From contig NZ_FOMK01000003.1 in NCBI RefSeq assembly GCF_900112615.1, positions 620,001-684,000 of the forward strand: a stretch of DNA of 64,000 nucleotides. The letters run 5' to 3'. This document shows, piece after piece, positions 45,781 through 54,358 of this stretch; within the stretch, counting starts at the first letter, position 1, and the number at the start of each line of letters is the position of its first letter. A model generated the notes under the pieces. That model was not told the origin of the DNA. It saw only the letters and a list, made by a program, of their open reading frames with translations, and did no database searches. Both the position numbers and the translations under genes were made by a program. This DNA is from Chitinophaga sp. CF118. Lineage in GTDB: Bacteria > Bacteroidota > Bacteroidia > Chitinophagales > Chitinophagaceae.

Positions 45781-46878
45781 TTATAATAGTTGATACAGTG
45801 CCTCTTTAGAGAACCCTTTCAACTCTGAAGTACGACCATCTTTGATTTTTTTTGTCCATTCCGCATCTGCCAGTATCGGGCGGCCCACAGCTACCAGGTC
45901 AAAATCACCGCGGTCATATCTGCGCAACAATTCTTCCAGAGAGCTTGGCTCGGAGCTTTCTCCTTTAAATGCACCCATGAAGTCACCGGATAACCCTATC
46001 GAGCCTACGGTGATAGTTGCTTTACCTGTCAGTTTCTTTGCCCATCCTGCAAAGTTGAGGTCAGAGCCTTCAAATTCAGGTTCCCAGAAGCGGCGCTGGG
46101 AGCAATGGAAAATATCTATACCTGCATCAGCAAGGAGATTGAGCCATTTACCCATTTCTTCAGGATTCTTCGCCATTTTATGGTTATAATCAAAGCCTTT
46201 CCACTGAGATAAGCGGATGATCAGAGCAAAGTCTTCGCCCACTTGTTTGCGTACTTCTTTGATTACTTCCGTTGCAAAAAGGCTACGTTCAGCCACAGTT
46301 TTACCACCGTAACGGTCGGTGCGTTTATTCGTTTCCTCACCAAAGAACTGGTCTATCAGGTAGTTATGAGCACCGTGGAGTTCAACGGTATCGAAGCCCA
46401 GGCGTTTAGCATCTGCAGCAGCTTTACCGTATGCCGATATAGCATCCGCAATATCTTCGTCTGTCATAGTTTTCCCATTGGAAACTCCTGGTTTCAGCAC
46501 CCCGGATGGTCCTTCAAAAGGAACTGGAGGTAACCAGCCGGAATGGTGGTTTCCCATTATTCCCTGGTGCCAGATTTGAGGCCCCATGCTACCACCGGCC
46601 TGATGAACGTCATCAATCACTTTTTTCCAGCCTTTTAGCGCTTCATTATGGAAATGCGGGATATTTGGATCATTGGAAGATGACGGTCTGTCTATTACAG
46701 TTCCTTCTGATAATATTAAGCCCACTTCACCCGCAGCTCTGCGCTGGTAATAAGCAGCCACATCATCCCCAGGTATACCATTGGGGGAGAAGGACCTTGT
46801 CATAGGAGCCATTACAATCCTGTTTTTGATATGCAGGGATTTCAGATTGAAAGGAGTAAATAAAATATTTGAATCCAT
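45781..46878 (-). CDS. Old Yellow Enzyme-type NADH:flavin oxidoreductase
   Basis: A 365-residue FMN enzyme of the OYE/NemA class, which reduces activated C=C bonds. The N-terminal loop KNRIVMAPMTRSFSP, HQGIMGNHH, the DTVELHGAHNYLIDQFF strand with catalytic His/Asn, and the GRPILADAEWTKK end fit. It reads from its own promoter, divergent from tRNA-Leu. Confidence 0.93.
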   Translation of the reverse strand: MDSNILFTPFNLKSLHIKNRIVMAPMTRSFSPNGIPGDDVAAYYQRRAAGEVGLILSEGTVIDRPSSSNDPNIPHFHNEALKGWKKVIDDVHQAGGSMGPQIWHQGIMGNHHSGWLPPVPFEGPSGVLKPGVSNGKTMTDEDIADAISAYGKAAADAKRLGFDTVELHGAHNYLIDQFFGEETNKRTDRYGGKTVAERSLFATEVIKEVRKQVGEDFALIIRLSQWKGFDYNHKMAKNPEEMGKWLNLLADAGIDIFHCSQRRFWEPEFEGSDLNFAGWAKKLTGKATITVGSIGLSGDFMGAFKGESSEPSSLEELLRRYDRGDFDLVAVGRPILADAEWTKKIKDGRTSELKGFSKEALYQLL

Positions 46879-46898
46879 TGTTTTTAGTTTCTGTAGGG

Positions 46899-46928
46899 CA
46901 AAGATATCGGAGATTTCCGAAATGTCAA
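46899..46928 (-). promoter_or_regulatory. Promoter of the OYE gene
   Basis: Minus-strand TTG (46928-46926), 19 bases, then TATCTTTG (46906-46899), a perfect -7 box. Leader of about 16 bases. Confidence 0.65.
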
Positions 46929-46945
46929 TATGAAATAAAAAATTA

Positions 46946-46975
46946 TTTGTGATTTAAGATTTTTTTATACATTTG
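46946..46975 (+). promoter_or_regulatory. Promoter of tRNA-Leu
   Basis: TTTG (46946-46949), 18 bases, then TACATTTG (46968-46975). Points to tRNA-Leu starting 29 bases later. Confidence 0.7.
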
Positions 46976-47003
46976 CAACCCGCAACTGAAGGACAGTTGC
47001 TTT

Positions 47004-47087
47004 GCCCAGATGGCGGAACTGGTAGACGCGCTAGACTCAAAATCTTGTATTCGCAAGGGTGTGCAGGTTCGATTCCTGTTCTGGGCA
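47004..47087 (+). tRNA. tRNA-Leu, anticodon CAA
   Basis: Folds with acceptor GCCCAGA / TCTGGGC, anticodon loop CTCAAAA giving CAA (reads UUG), a long variable arm as in type II tRNAs, and T-arm GCAGG-TTCGATT-CCTGT. The 3' CCA is not encoded (CAA follows the discriminator). Own promoter upstream and terminator downstream. Its 3' end is the likely attachment site of the island. Confidence 0.95.
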
Positions 47088-47093
47088 CAATAC

Positions 47094-47126
47094 AACCCTG
47101 TAAGTCATTGATTTACAGGGTTTTTT
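47094..47126 (+). terminator. Terminator of tRNA-Leu
   Basis: 10-bp perfect arms AACCCTGTAA / TTACAGGGTT (47094-47103 / 47113-47122), then a T run. Confidence 0.93.
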
Positions 47127-47523
47127 ATTTCTCCAAGTGTCATAAAATGACACTTGGAGAAAGTTGAATTGTTGCGGGAATCTCCCCTTTTTGTTTTTTA
47201 TGTTGTCAAGGTCTGCTTTGGGATGGGTTATTTATTGACAGTCAATTGACAAGCAGAATTTGTCGTATTCCTCTTTCCACTCCGTACACAAATGGTCTCG
47301 CGGTAATCCACTTCCTGATTAGTAAAATCGCAGAGGCAGGGGTGAATATAAGTATCAAATAATATGCTTTAAAAATGTGGGCGGAAAATGACTCGCAATA
47401 GTATTTTTTAGAAATGCTACATTAATCCGTAGGGGGGTAATGGTTATTGTATGGATCCTAGTCTCCTGATTTTGTCGGAATCACAGATTTTCAGTAATTT
47501 AAGATTACTCAAATTATTATTTT
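47127..47523. other. Island left-end region
   Basis: 397 bases without a supported gene. It contains TTGACAAGCAG (47246-47256), an 11-mer also found near the right end at 59374-59384. No integrase is seen. Confidence 0.5.
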
Positions 47524-48366
47524 ATGGCCAGACAGGAAAGCCTGCTCAAATTCACCGGTAAATTGGGAAATGTGATCGGTTACCGGAATAAAAAAGAATA
47601 TTTACTGCGTAGTGCTTCCGCTACCGTGAGGCAAACATCTGCAACCAAAAGAGCTGCAAAGGATTTTGGAATCGCCAGTAAAGCCGGCCGGCTTATCCGC
47701 CATACACTGAGTGAACACCTGCAGCATTCTTACGATAGCTCATTGACTAACCGTCTCAATAAAGTATTAGGTGAAATAGTTCGTGCTGATGATAGTCACA
47801 AAGCCGGTCTGCGTGTGCCAACCGCCGCTAATATGCAGTCCTTGCGTAGTTTTCAGTTTAACAGTCATGCAAGTATTCAGCACCTTTTAGCAGGCACTCC
47901 TGTTATTGAAAATAATGATGATGGTGGTATCGGGATCTCATTCCCCGAAACTGCCATTAACAATAATAAAGGAACGCATATCATAATAAAAGCGATAGCG
48001 CTGTCAGTCAATTTCGCTCAGCAAACAACCCGGCAACTGGTAAGTGAAACAGTAGTGATCAGGTGCGGTGAAAAACAGATTCTACCTACACTCACACTAA
48101 ATCCTGAAAGAAAAGATCTTACCCTCATTTTGCTGGAAGTACAATCCTGTTATGAGGTGAATGGAGAGTTGCATCTGTGCCAGAACAAAAAAGGATCAGC
48201 ACTGGATGTTATTGCCGTACTACCACCAGTGGAACAATCTTCAGCAATAAAAAGCAAACGCCGCAACAAGGCTCCCAAACTAAGGATCATTCCATCATAT
48301 GTTCAACCTGCCAGGCGCTCTGGTAATATGCTGCCCGTTGCCTTCAGTTCCCTGCCGGAAGGATAG
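47524..48366 (+). CDS. Unknown protein, MARQ-start (DUF6266-like) Bacteroidota family
   Basis: A 280-residue soluble protein. The start MARQESLLKFTGKLGNVIGY and the stretch SASATVRQTSATKRAAKDFGI resemble a widespread Bacteroidota family (proteins beginning MARQ or MARY, DUF6266-like) of unknown role. The C-terminal part is beta-rich and ends in a basic tail. First gene after the tRNA. Confidence 0.65.
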   Translation: MARQESLLKFTGKLGNVIGYRNKKEYLLRSASATVRQTSATKRAAKDFGIASKAGRLIRHTLSEHLQHSYDSSLTNRLNKVLGEIVRADDSHKAGLRVPTAANMQSLRSFQFNSHASIQHLLAGTPVIENNDDGGIGISFPETAINNNKGTHIIIKAIALSVNFAQQTTRQLVSETVVIRCGEKQILPTLTLNPERKDLTLILLEVQSCYEVNGELHLCQNKKGSALDVIAVLPPVEQSSAIKSKRRNKAPKLRIIPSYVQPARRSGNMLPVAFSSLPEG

Positions 48367-48718
48367 TATAAGCAGGTTTCCCACGATATAAAATAGGATT
48401 CTTACACTGCGGAAATAGACTTCCGTCAGCATTGTCATGCCTCATAACCACATTTGCCTGTATTTTAAAGCGGGTAGCTGTCTGTAAACAGCATCTTGCT
48501 CCCGGAAAAAGTACTTTTATGAAGATTATTATAACAAACAACGCTTTTTCAACCTCAACCTGTTAGAAGTCCACCTTTTCTCCACCCTTATAAGTACTAT
48601 CATAGTAGTTAGACTACTGAATTATTAAGATGATCCCCTCATCTATGCCTCCTGGACTTAAACTCAGTACATGTTTAAACCGCTCAATCCCGTTAATCTA
48701 GAGCGACTCATTTGATAA

Positions 48719-48802
48719 CTGGCGCCAACTACTCAGCAATTCGTGGATGCGGTATGGCCTGATGGCTTTGATCCTGAAAAAGCAGGTTGCATCAAGGTTA
48801 TT
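48719..48802 (+). pseudogene. Possible C-terminal relic of a lost gene
   Basis: A short open frame after a stop codon reads FVDAVWPDGFDPEKAG then CIKVIQ and stops; a classical terminator begins 13 bases later. No start codon or N-terminal part remains. I cannot name the family. Confidence 0.25.
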
Positions 48803-48814
48803 CAATAAAGAATT

Positions 48815-48850
48815 TAAAAGCCTTCAAGTTTACGGATTTGAAGGCTTTTA
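48815..48850 (+). terminator. Strong intrinsic terminator
   Basis: 13-bp perfect arms (TAAAAGCCTTCAA, 48815-48827 / 48838-48850) with an internal GC block. Confidence 0.9.
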
Positions 48851-49226
48851 TTATTGTAAATGCAGTAACTTCACTGTCCGGATTTATTGGTGCATCTCAA
48901 ATCACGTCCATCCTCTTATCCAGGAATTTCTTATTTTTAGATTGAGAGCTTTTATTAAAAATAGAAGCGAATACCCCTATACCCTATTTTTGGGCAGGAC
49001 ATCCGGGCGTTATCCATACACATATCAAGCTTCCTCATAATGAAAAGATGAGAATGTCCAACTTTGGATTTCCAATAATTTTAACCGGGTACTAAATTAG
49101 ATGCGTTAGAGTATTCATTTTATTATTGCAATTCCATCTTATCATCAATTCAAATTGATTAACATTGAATTAACTCTATTTGATTTAATGAATTTTAAAT
49201 TCGTTCTGCAAAATTGAGTTCGAAAT

Positions 49227-50350
49227 ATGGGGCTAAATCAACGTATTCACCTTTTTCTAAATAGAAATCCCAAAGGAACAATAATCATTTCCATACCATT
49301 ATTTATTACATTTTCTATTCTTTTTTACAGGAGTATTAATGGATACAGGCATAGTCTAAATCTTGATATCCGGGTTTCAGCAATGAAAGGTGGGGAGTAT
49401 AGTAATTTTCTGGATGTTTTGTTGAAAACGTTAAATCAAGATTCTTCCAGATGTAAATTAAGGTTAACAAAAGTGGATGCATCATATGCTTCTCCTAGAA
49501 CAATTGAACAACTCGATAGTGCATTGGCAGATATTGGTCTGATCCAGTCTAACGCAAAGCGAAATTCAAAAAACGTATCTTCTATTGCTTATGTGTATAC
49601 AGAGCCCTATTTCTTAATTACAAATAAGGCAAACCTAAGATCTATTCAGGACATTTTTAACTCAAAAGAGACATTGAGAATTGCTAGGCTAAAGCCATCT
49701 AGCCAGACTTCAATGGATATTTTATCTATTTTGGATTTTTACGGATTCATTCACATATATCACTTCACAATGCTAATTATGATTCAACATACTATATGCT
49801 AAAACATGGAATTGTTGATCTTGGTTTCGTCGTTGTTGGTATGTCAAATAGGGTCATTAATAAAATGTTAATAGATTCAACTTTACATCTTATTCCATTT
49901 GAAAACAGGGATGCTTACTTATTGCGTAAACCCAAGTTAAATCTTTATACAGTGCCCAGGGGCATCTATGGAATAAACTGTCCGGATAACGATTATGAAA
50001 CCTTTGCAACAAAGGCAATGCTTATAGTAAGGAATGGTATGTCAGAAAATGATATATACAAAGTGACAGAAGCGTTGTTTAAAAAAGAATCTGAAATATC
50101 TAATAATTATCCGTTTTTTCATCTTGAGAAAATAGAAGATGATATAAGCAATTATATTCCCGTTAATAGTGGAGCGCTTAGGTATTATAATAAAGATAAA
50201 CCATCCTTTCTTGATAGAAATATAAATCTGATAGCAACTTTATTGTCGATTGCAGGAATAGCATTATCTGTTATACCTCTCGTCAAGGAAATGGCTAAAA
50301 GAAGAAGTAAAGCTAATAATGTTCAAAGAAGATCAGTTGATACCAGATAA
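49227..50350 (+). pseudogene. TAXI-type solute-binding protein, frameshifted
   Basis: Two frames that together make one protein. The first (49227-49802) has an N-terminal membrane anchor (residues about 19-36) and periplasmic binding-protein strands (DSALADIGLIQSN, YVYTEPYFLITN). The second frame is open from 49703 and reads DSTYYMLKHGIVDLGF, through IPVNSGALRYYNKDKP (a TAXI hallmark), to a C-terminal membrane helix (about 50227-50290). Joining needs a -1 shift near the T run at 49736-49740, consistent with loss of one base. The run is not a canonical slippery heptamer, so decay or a sequencing slip is likelier than programmed shifting. TAXI proteins bind small carboxylates for TRAP transporters; no such permease is here. 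Confidence 0.7.
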
Positions 50351-50546
50351 GAATATAAATTCTATACATGTTTTAATTCAGCTCATATATACTAAAAATG
50401 AGTAAATTATAAGAAGATATAAAATCGAAATCTCAATAGCTCCACTAACATTTTTTCTATTTTTAATTTGGACTATACATCTCTTTTATTTCTTAACAGC
50501 CATTTTCAATATTTCTATTGTTAATAAAACTTAATGTTGTATTGTT

Positions 50547-51320
50547 ATGAGAAATATACCCTCTCAATGGCAGGCGAATATTATATTGTCAATCACAATT
50601 GCGGCAATAAGTGCTTTGTTTGCCTATCTGCAATATATAAAACCTGATCCAAAGAGTAATACCATTGTTGTAAAAGGTGATACAATGATTGTAAACGACG
50701 GAATCGAGTTGAATGGCAGGAAGATGAATATCTCCGGGATAATGCCGCAAATACAGCAAAATCCCGCCATCAATACTGTTACAAAATCCCCACCAGCTAT
50801 AAACAATACCATCCATCAGGGCGAGTCTACAACGGTAAATACAGTGGTGCCGGATGAGTATGTCAACAAAACTGTTAGTCAGGCTGACATAGCAGTAGCG
50901 ATAATCGATGCTGCAAGATCCCCCAATAATATGATAACTTCTAGTATCGCTAATCTTTATCGAAGCAAAGGGTATGTTGTTACAGGTTCATTGTTTAAGC
51001 TTAAGTTGTTTCAGTCGGAATTCTTTGAGGAGTTAGAGAACGCTAATTCAACGCTCATAGGGAAACTGGAATTGCACACTCATGTGAAATATGTTGTTAT
51101 TGGTATATATTCCAGGATACTGGAGGCGGGGACCGGTGAATATGCACTGGTGGTTTGTAGGGCTAATTTGGATGTTCACGTGATCTCCTGTGAAACCCAG
51201 TCTCAGGTTGATGGGTTTGAACTCGCTGTTTCAAATGGACATGGTGATGTGCAGCACGCAGAGAAAGGGGCGATTGAAAAACTTATGGCGGATTATTCTG
51301 CAAATCATCTCAATTTATAA
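50547..51320 (+). CDS. Membrane-anchored unknown protein, possible CsgG-superfamily relative
   Basis: A 257-residue protein. One N-terminal membrane helix (residues about 10-27) is followed by a low-complexity Asn/Thr/Pro linker (about 60-110). The soluble domain (about 110-257, ADIAVAIIDAARSPNN to the end) has LVVCRANLDVHVISCETQSQ and HAEKGAIEKLM, which recall the secondary pattern of CsgG/FlgT-type domains (inference). It ends 3 bases before the next gene, so the two are probably cotranslated and cooperate. Confidence 0.55.
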   Translation: MRNIPSQWQANIILSITIAAISALFAYLQYIKPDPKSNTIVVKGDTMIVNDGIELNGRKMNISGIMPQIQQNPAINTVTKSPPAINNTIHQGESTTVNTVVPDEYVNKTVSQADIAVAIIDAARSPNNMITSSIANLYRSKGYVVTGSLFKLKLFQSEFFEELENANSTLIGKLELHTHVKYVVIGIYSRILEAGTGEYALVVCRANLDVHVISCETQSQVDGFELAVSNGHGDVQHAEKGAIEKLMADYSANHLNL

Positions 51321-51323
51321 CAT

Positions 51324-52298
51324 ATGAAATCCTTCGTCGTTATTTTGCTTGCCATGTTCTTTTGTAATCAGGTTAACTCGCAGAGCTTAGATCAGGGTAT
51401 TAGCGATATCGCGAGTGATATTGCACAAAAAGTTTCAAAAAAGAATAAAGTTCGCCTCGCACTAACTGATTTTGTAAACAGTGAAGGAAAGGTAGACGCC
51501 CTGACGGACTATGTCCGGAAAGAATTGGAACTTAAATTGATTAACGCGGAAAATTTGCAGGTAATGGATAGAAAGCATATTAAATTGCTTTTGTCCGACA
51601 ACAATCTTCAAAAAGATGGATTAATAGATGAGTCTATCGCTAAATCGTCGACTTCTTTTATTAAGGTAGATGGATGGGTGATTGCCGAGATTACAACAGT
51701 AGGCAACAAAATAAAAGTAAAGGTAACAGTCAGTGATGTAATTACCTCGCTGATGTATGCTGCATCATCTGCTGTATGTAATGGGGACGATCTTACAGTA
51801 AAAAATCTCCTTGATCCGGAAGTTAAGGTATGTAATGTCTGCAACGGAAAAGGTACTATTCAGGTAAAAACAATCTGTGCTACTTGTGGTGGGAAAGGGA
51901 ATAGGCTTTGTAGACGATGTGCAGGAAACGGAAAAGTTGAGTCTAATACCTGGAGTGGTCGTTACGAAAGATGTGAAGAGTGCAATGGAACAGGAAAAAA
52001 CATCTGCAATATTTGTGAAGGAAGAGGGAAAGTCATCAACTATGATACTTGCCCCAAATGTAATGGGAAGAATATGGGTATCTCGGATAATACGGAGAAT
52101 AGCCCTACAGAAAAAGATATTTGTTCTGTTTGTATGGGGTCTGGAAAAATGAATCATCGACAAAATTGTACTGTTTGTGCAGCAACTGGGAAGCTCGTTG
52201 TACGTGGTAATTTAATGAATTGTAGCAATTGCAACGGTACTGGTATTAGTACAACCGTCACCTTGTGTACAACATGCAATGGAACGGGAAAATTATAA
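51324..52298 (+). CDS. Exported protein: CsgG-like domain plus ten DnaJ-type zinc knuckles
   Basis: A 324-residue protein with a signal peptide (residues 1-20). Residues about 42-155 resemble CsgG/LpoB-type domains (VRLALTDFVNSEG, LINAENLQVMDRKHIKLLLS, VDGWVIAEITTVG, IKVKVTVSDVIT). From Cys170 to the end come ten CxxC-type knuckles starting at Cys170, 185, 196, 217, 228, 243, 267, 282, 300 and 315. Eight are full CxxCxGxG; the sixth ends in Asn and the eighth has Ala for the first Gly. DnaJ has four, so this array is 2.5 times as long and sits on an exported protein, where free cysteines are unusual. Function unknown. Confidence 0.7.
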   Translation: MKSFVVILLAMFFCNQVNSQSLDQGISDIASDIAQKVSKKNKVRLALTDFVNSEGKVDALTDYVRKELELKLINAENLQVMDRKHIKLLLSDNNLQKDGLIDESIAKSSTSFIKVDGWVIAEITTVGNKIKVKVTVSDVITSLMYAASSAVCNGDDLTVKNLLDPEVKVCNVCNGKGTIQVKTICATCGGKGNRLCRRCAGNGKVESNTWSGRYERCEECNGTGKNICNICEGRGKVINYDTCPKCNGKNMGISDNTENSPTEKDICSVCMGSGKMNHRQNCTVCAATGKLVVRGNLMNCSNCNGTGISTTVTLCTTCNGTGKL

Positions 52299-52507
52299 TA
52301 TTATTTGCAATACAGCAAGATGGATAAAGTGGAAGAGTTGCTAATCAGTAGATTGTCATTTCCTCCAGGATGTAAATAACAAGAGGAATGAAACCAATTT
52401 GTTAATGGATATTTTAAATGAATCCGTTTTAAAATAATTGATGCGATATTAAGGATTGTCATTTATTAATAAAATTCAATTTTCCCTAACGTTCCATATT
52501 ATTCCAC

Positions 52508-53680
52508 ATGAAAATTGTTTGCTGGTCATTACTCCTGGGTACTTTAATTACTACTATTGCCCATGCACAATATGCAGATGATAATGTTACGATACGTGAT
52601 AATCGTAAAGCCAAAGATCCTTTTAAAGTAAGTAAAAAGGTGAAAAAGATTGATAGCAGTAGCGTATATGAATCCAGAACAATTCCCCTGAAGGGCTTTG
52701 ATCTTAGCGCGAAAGTTCCGACAGGCCTGGATATCTCGGATATCCAGGTAATTAATGCTGTGAGTGATTCTTCATTACTGGGCTATGTTCAGAGCAGCAT
52801 ATTCAATATATGTGAGGAAGCTATCCCGGATAAGCCTTATACTTTATATTTACAGTCTTATGTAGATCGCAGTTACAGACCGATATATAAGAAAGATGCT
52901 ATACCGCTTGTATGGGTGATACAGGAATTGCGAATCGGCGAACGTACTTTCGGTATGAGTGAAAAAGGGTACTTACATCTGAAAGCTATGGCATTTGTGG
53001 GCAATGGTAATGGTACGTTTAAGCGGCTCACACAATTGGATACGATCCTGGTAAGAGGAGGCATGGATGTAACTCATAAGCACGACGAAAATATAAGAGA
53101 TGGTTTGCATATCCTGCTGGAACGGTCTCTTGCAAAAGATGTATTACTGCAAAAGATTGACAGCTCTGTTTATACAATGTCTGCTATCCGGGAAGAAGCG
53201 TTAAAACGTTATCAGAAGCCCGCTTTACAATCGCAGGAGCATATAGAGGGTATTTATTTAACCTTTGAGGAATTTATTAATGATCAACCTTCAGTTAAAA
53301 ATGTAACATATAGCCTGGAGCATAATACCGTACGCTTTTTTTATACAGACAGTAGCGGAAAGAAAAGTTTCATTGATAAGTTCTGGGGAGTACGAAAAAA
53401 TGGTTTATTGCTTAAACAATATTATGATTTGCTTATTCCCATTGAACAAAAACAGAATAGCATTGTTTTGACAAACTATCTGCCATTGGCACGTAGTAAA
53501 AACAACGCTACTCTCCTGGCAATATTGGGCGGAGGACTCGGAGGTGCAATAGTGGGAGCGGCAATGGGAGGACAAACAGCAGTCGGTACTTTGCCTATAG
53601 TAGAGAATATTCCCTATATAAAAAAGAAAGCACCTATAGCTACAGGTGTTGATATTGAAACCGGAGAATTCACGCTGTAG
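52508..53680 (+). CDS. Secreted protein of unknown function with glycine-zipper segment
   Basis: A 390-residue protein with a signal peptide (ending AHAQ, residue about 21). The body has no recognised family. Near residue 340 a Gly-zipper-like hydrophobic helix (LLAILGGGLGGAIVGAAMGG) may insert in or pack against a membrane. It follows the knuckle protein by 209 bases in the same direction. Confidence 0.55.
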   Translation: MKIVCWSLLLGTLITTIAHAQYADDNVTIRDNRKAKDPFKVSKKVKKIDSSSVYESRTIPLKGFDLSAKVPTGLDISDIQVINAVSDSSLLGYVQSSIFNICEEAIPDKPYTLYLQSYVDRSYRPIYKKDAIPLVWVIQELRIGERTFGMSEKGYLHLKAMAFVGNGNGTFKRLTQLDTILVRGGMDVTHKHDENIRDGLHILLERSLAKDVLLQKIDSSVYTMSAIREEALKRYQKPALQSQEHIEGIYLTFEEFINDQPSVKNVTYSLEHNTVRFFYTDSSGKKSFIDKFWGVRKNGLLLKQYYDLLIPIEQKQNSIVLTNYLPLARSKNNATLLAILGGGLGGAIVGAAMGGQTAVGTLPIVENIPYIKKKAPIATGVDIETGEFTL

Positions 53681-53887
53681 ATGCTCCTAGCAATTTGTAA
53701 TAAATATAAGCCTAATAAAAAAAGACATCCCTTTAACAATATTAACCAATTGCCTACCTCGTAAATTACAGGTTTGGGTTTTGGTATCTTATCAGGCTCT
53801 GACAATTTATTAAAGGGAACTGCCATTGGAGCCGTAAGCGGTGCTGTTGGTGTACATTTCTTAGTCACTAAAAACGAGTCTTTATGA
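53681..53887 (+). pseudogene. Relic of a small glycine-zipper gene with an in-frame stop
   Basis: An ATG directly abuts the stop of the preceding gene (TAG ATG). The frame reads 27 codons, then TAA (53762-53764), then continues open with LGFGILSGSDNLLKGTAIGA and SGAVGVHFLV to a TGA at 53885. That TGA overlaps the next ATG as ATGA. The adjacent start and ATGA overlap suggest that an intact gene lay here before the stop appeared. Confidence 0.4.
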
Positions 53888-54204
53888 AAACAGTACTATT
53901 GGTATTCATATACACTTCATTAGCAATAAAGTTCTGTAATGCGGACCAGAACCTGGATAATGCACTTACAGCTAAAGGATGTAATATTGATTCGGTAAGA
54001 AAACAAAGTGAGCTGGTCTTCAAAAAACTGGATAAAAAGAGGAAGATACCGGATGGCTACTTTAAAACTGAGATCAGTGAAAATGATAGTCTGATACAAA
54101 TCCTGCGGATCGCAACGAATGGAAATATCAGGAATACAGGTGGAGCGTACGTGGCGATCTCAAAGGCAACATGTAAGGTGACAACGTTCGAGATTTTTCA
54201 ATAA
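53884..54204 (+). CDS. Small secreted protein of unknown function
   Basis: A 106-residue protein with a signal peptide (about residues 1-19) and two cysteines in the mature part. Its ATG overlaps the stop of the relic above, so it is probably the last gene of that set. A terminator follows. Confidence 0.5.
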   Translation: MKTVLLVFIYTSLAIKFCNADQNLDNALTAKGCNIDSVRKQSELVFKKLDKKRKIPDGYFKTEISENDSLIQILRIATNGNIRNTGGAYVAISKATCKVTTFEIFQ

Positions 54205-54230
54205 ACGATTTTGGAATAGTTTTTTGATTG

Positions 54231-54260
54231 GGGAGTCTTTCTTTTGGAGGACTCCTCTTT
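54231..54260 (+). terminator. Terminator after the small secreted gene
   Basis: GGAGTC / GACTCC arms (54232-54237 / 54250-54255), T-rich tail, 30 bases past the stop. Confidence 0.6.
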
Positions 54261-54358
54261 ATAATAATAAAATATATTTCATTAAGTCGAAATTATAATA
54301 ATTCAGAACCTGTTAAAGAACAATATAGATTTTGTAATTGATGAACATTCTTAATTTC

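Larger units (their letters stand above)
48367..49226. other. Gene-poor island stretch
   Basis: 860 bases. It contains a possible gene relic (48719-48802) followed by a strong terminator (48815-48850); a reading frame at 48747-49040 runs through that terminator and is rejected. The right part is very AT-rich. Confidence 0.6.

Noticed and set aside
48747..49040. A 97-codon plus-strand reading frame in the island
   Set aside because: It runs through the strong terminator at 48815-48850, has no family resemblance and the DNA looks non-coding.
49730..49745. Programmed -1 frameshift in the TAXI gene
   Set aside because: The site (T TTT TAC in the zero frame) does not allow re-pairing of the second tRNA; a lost base is simpler.
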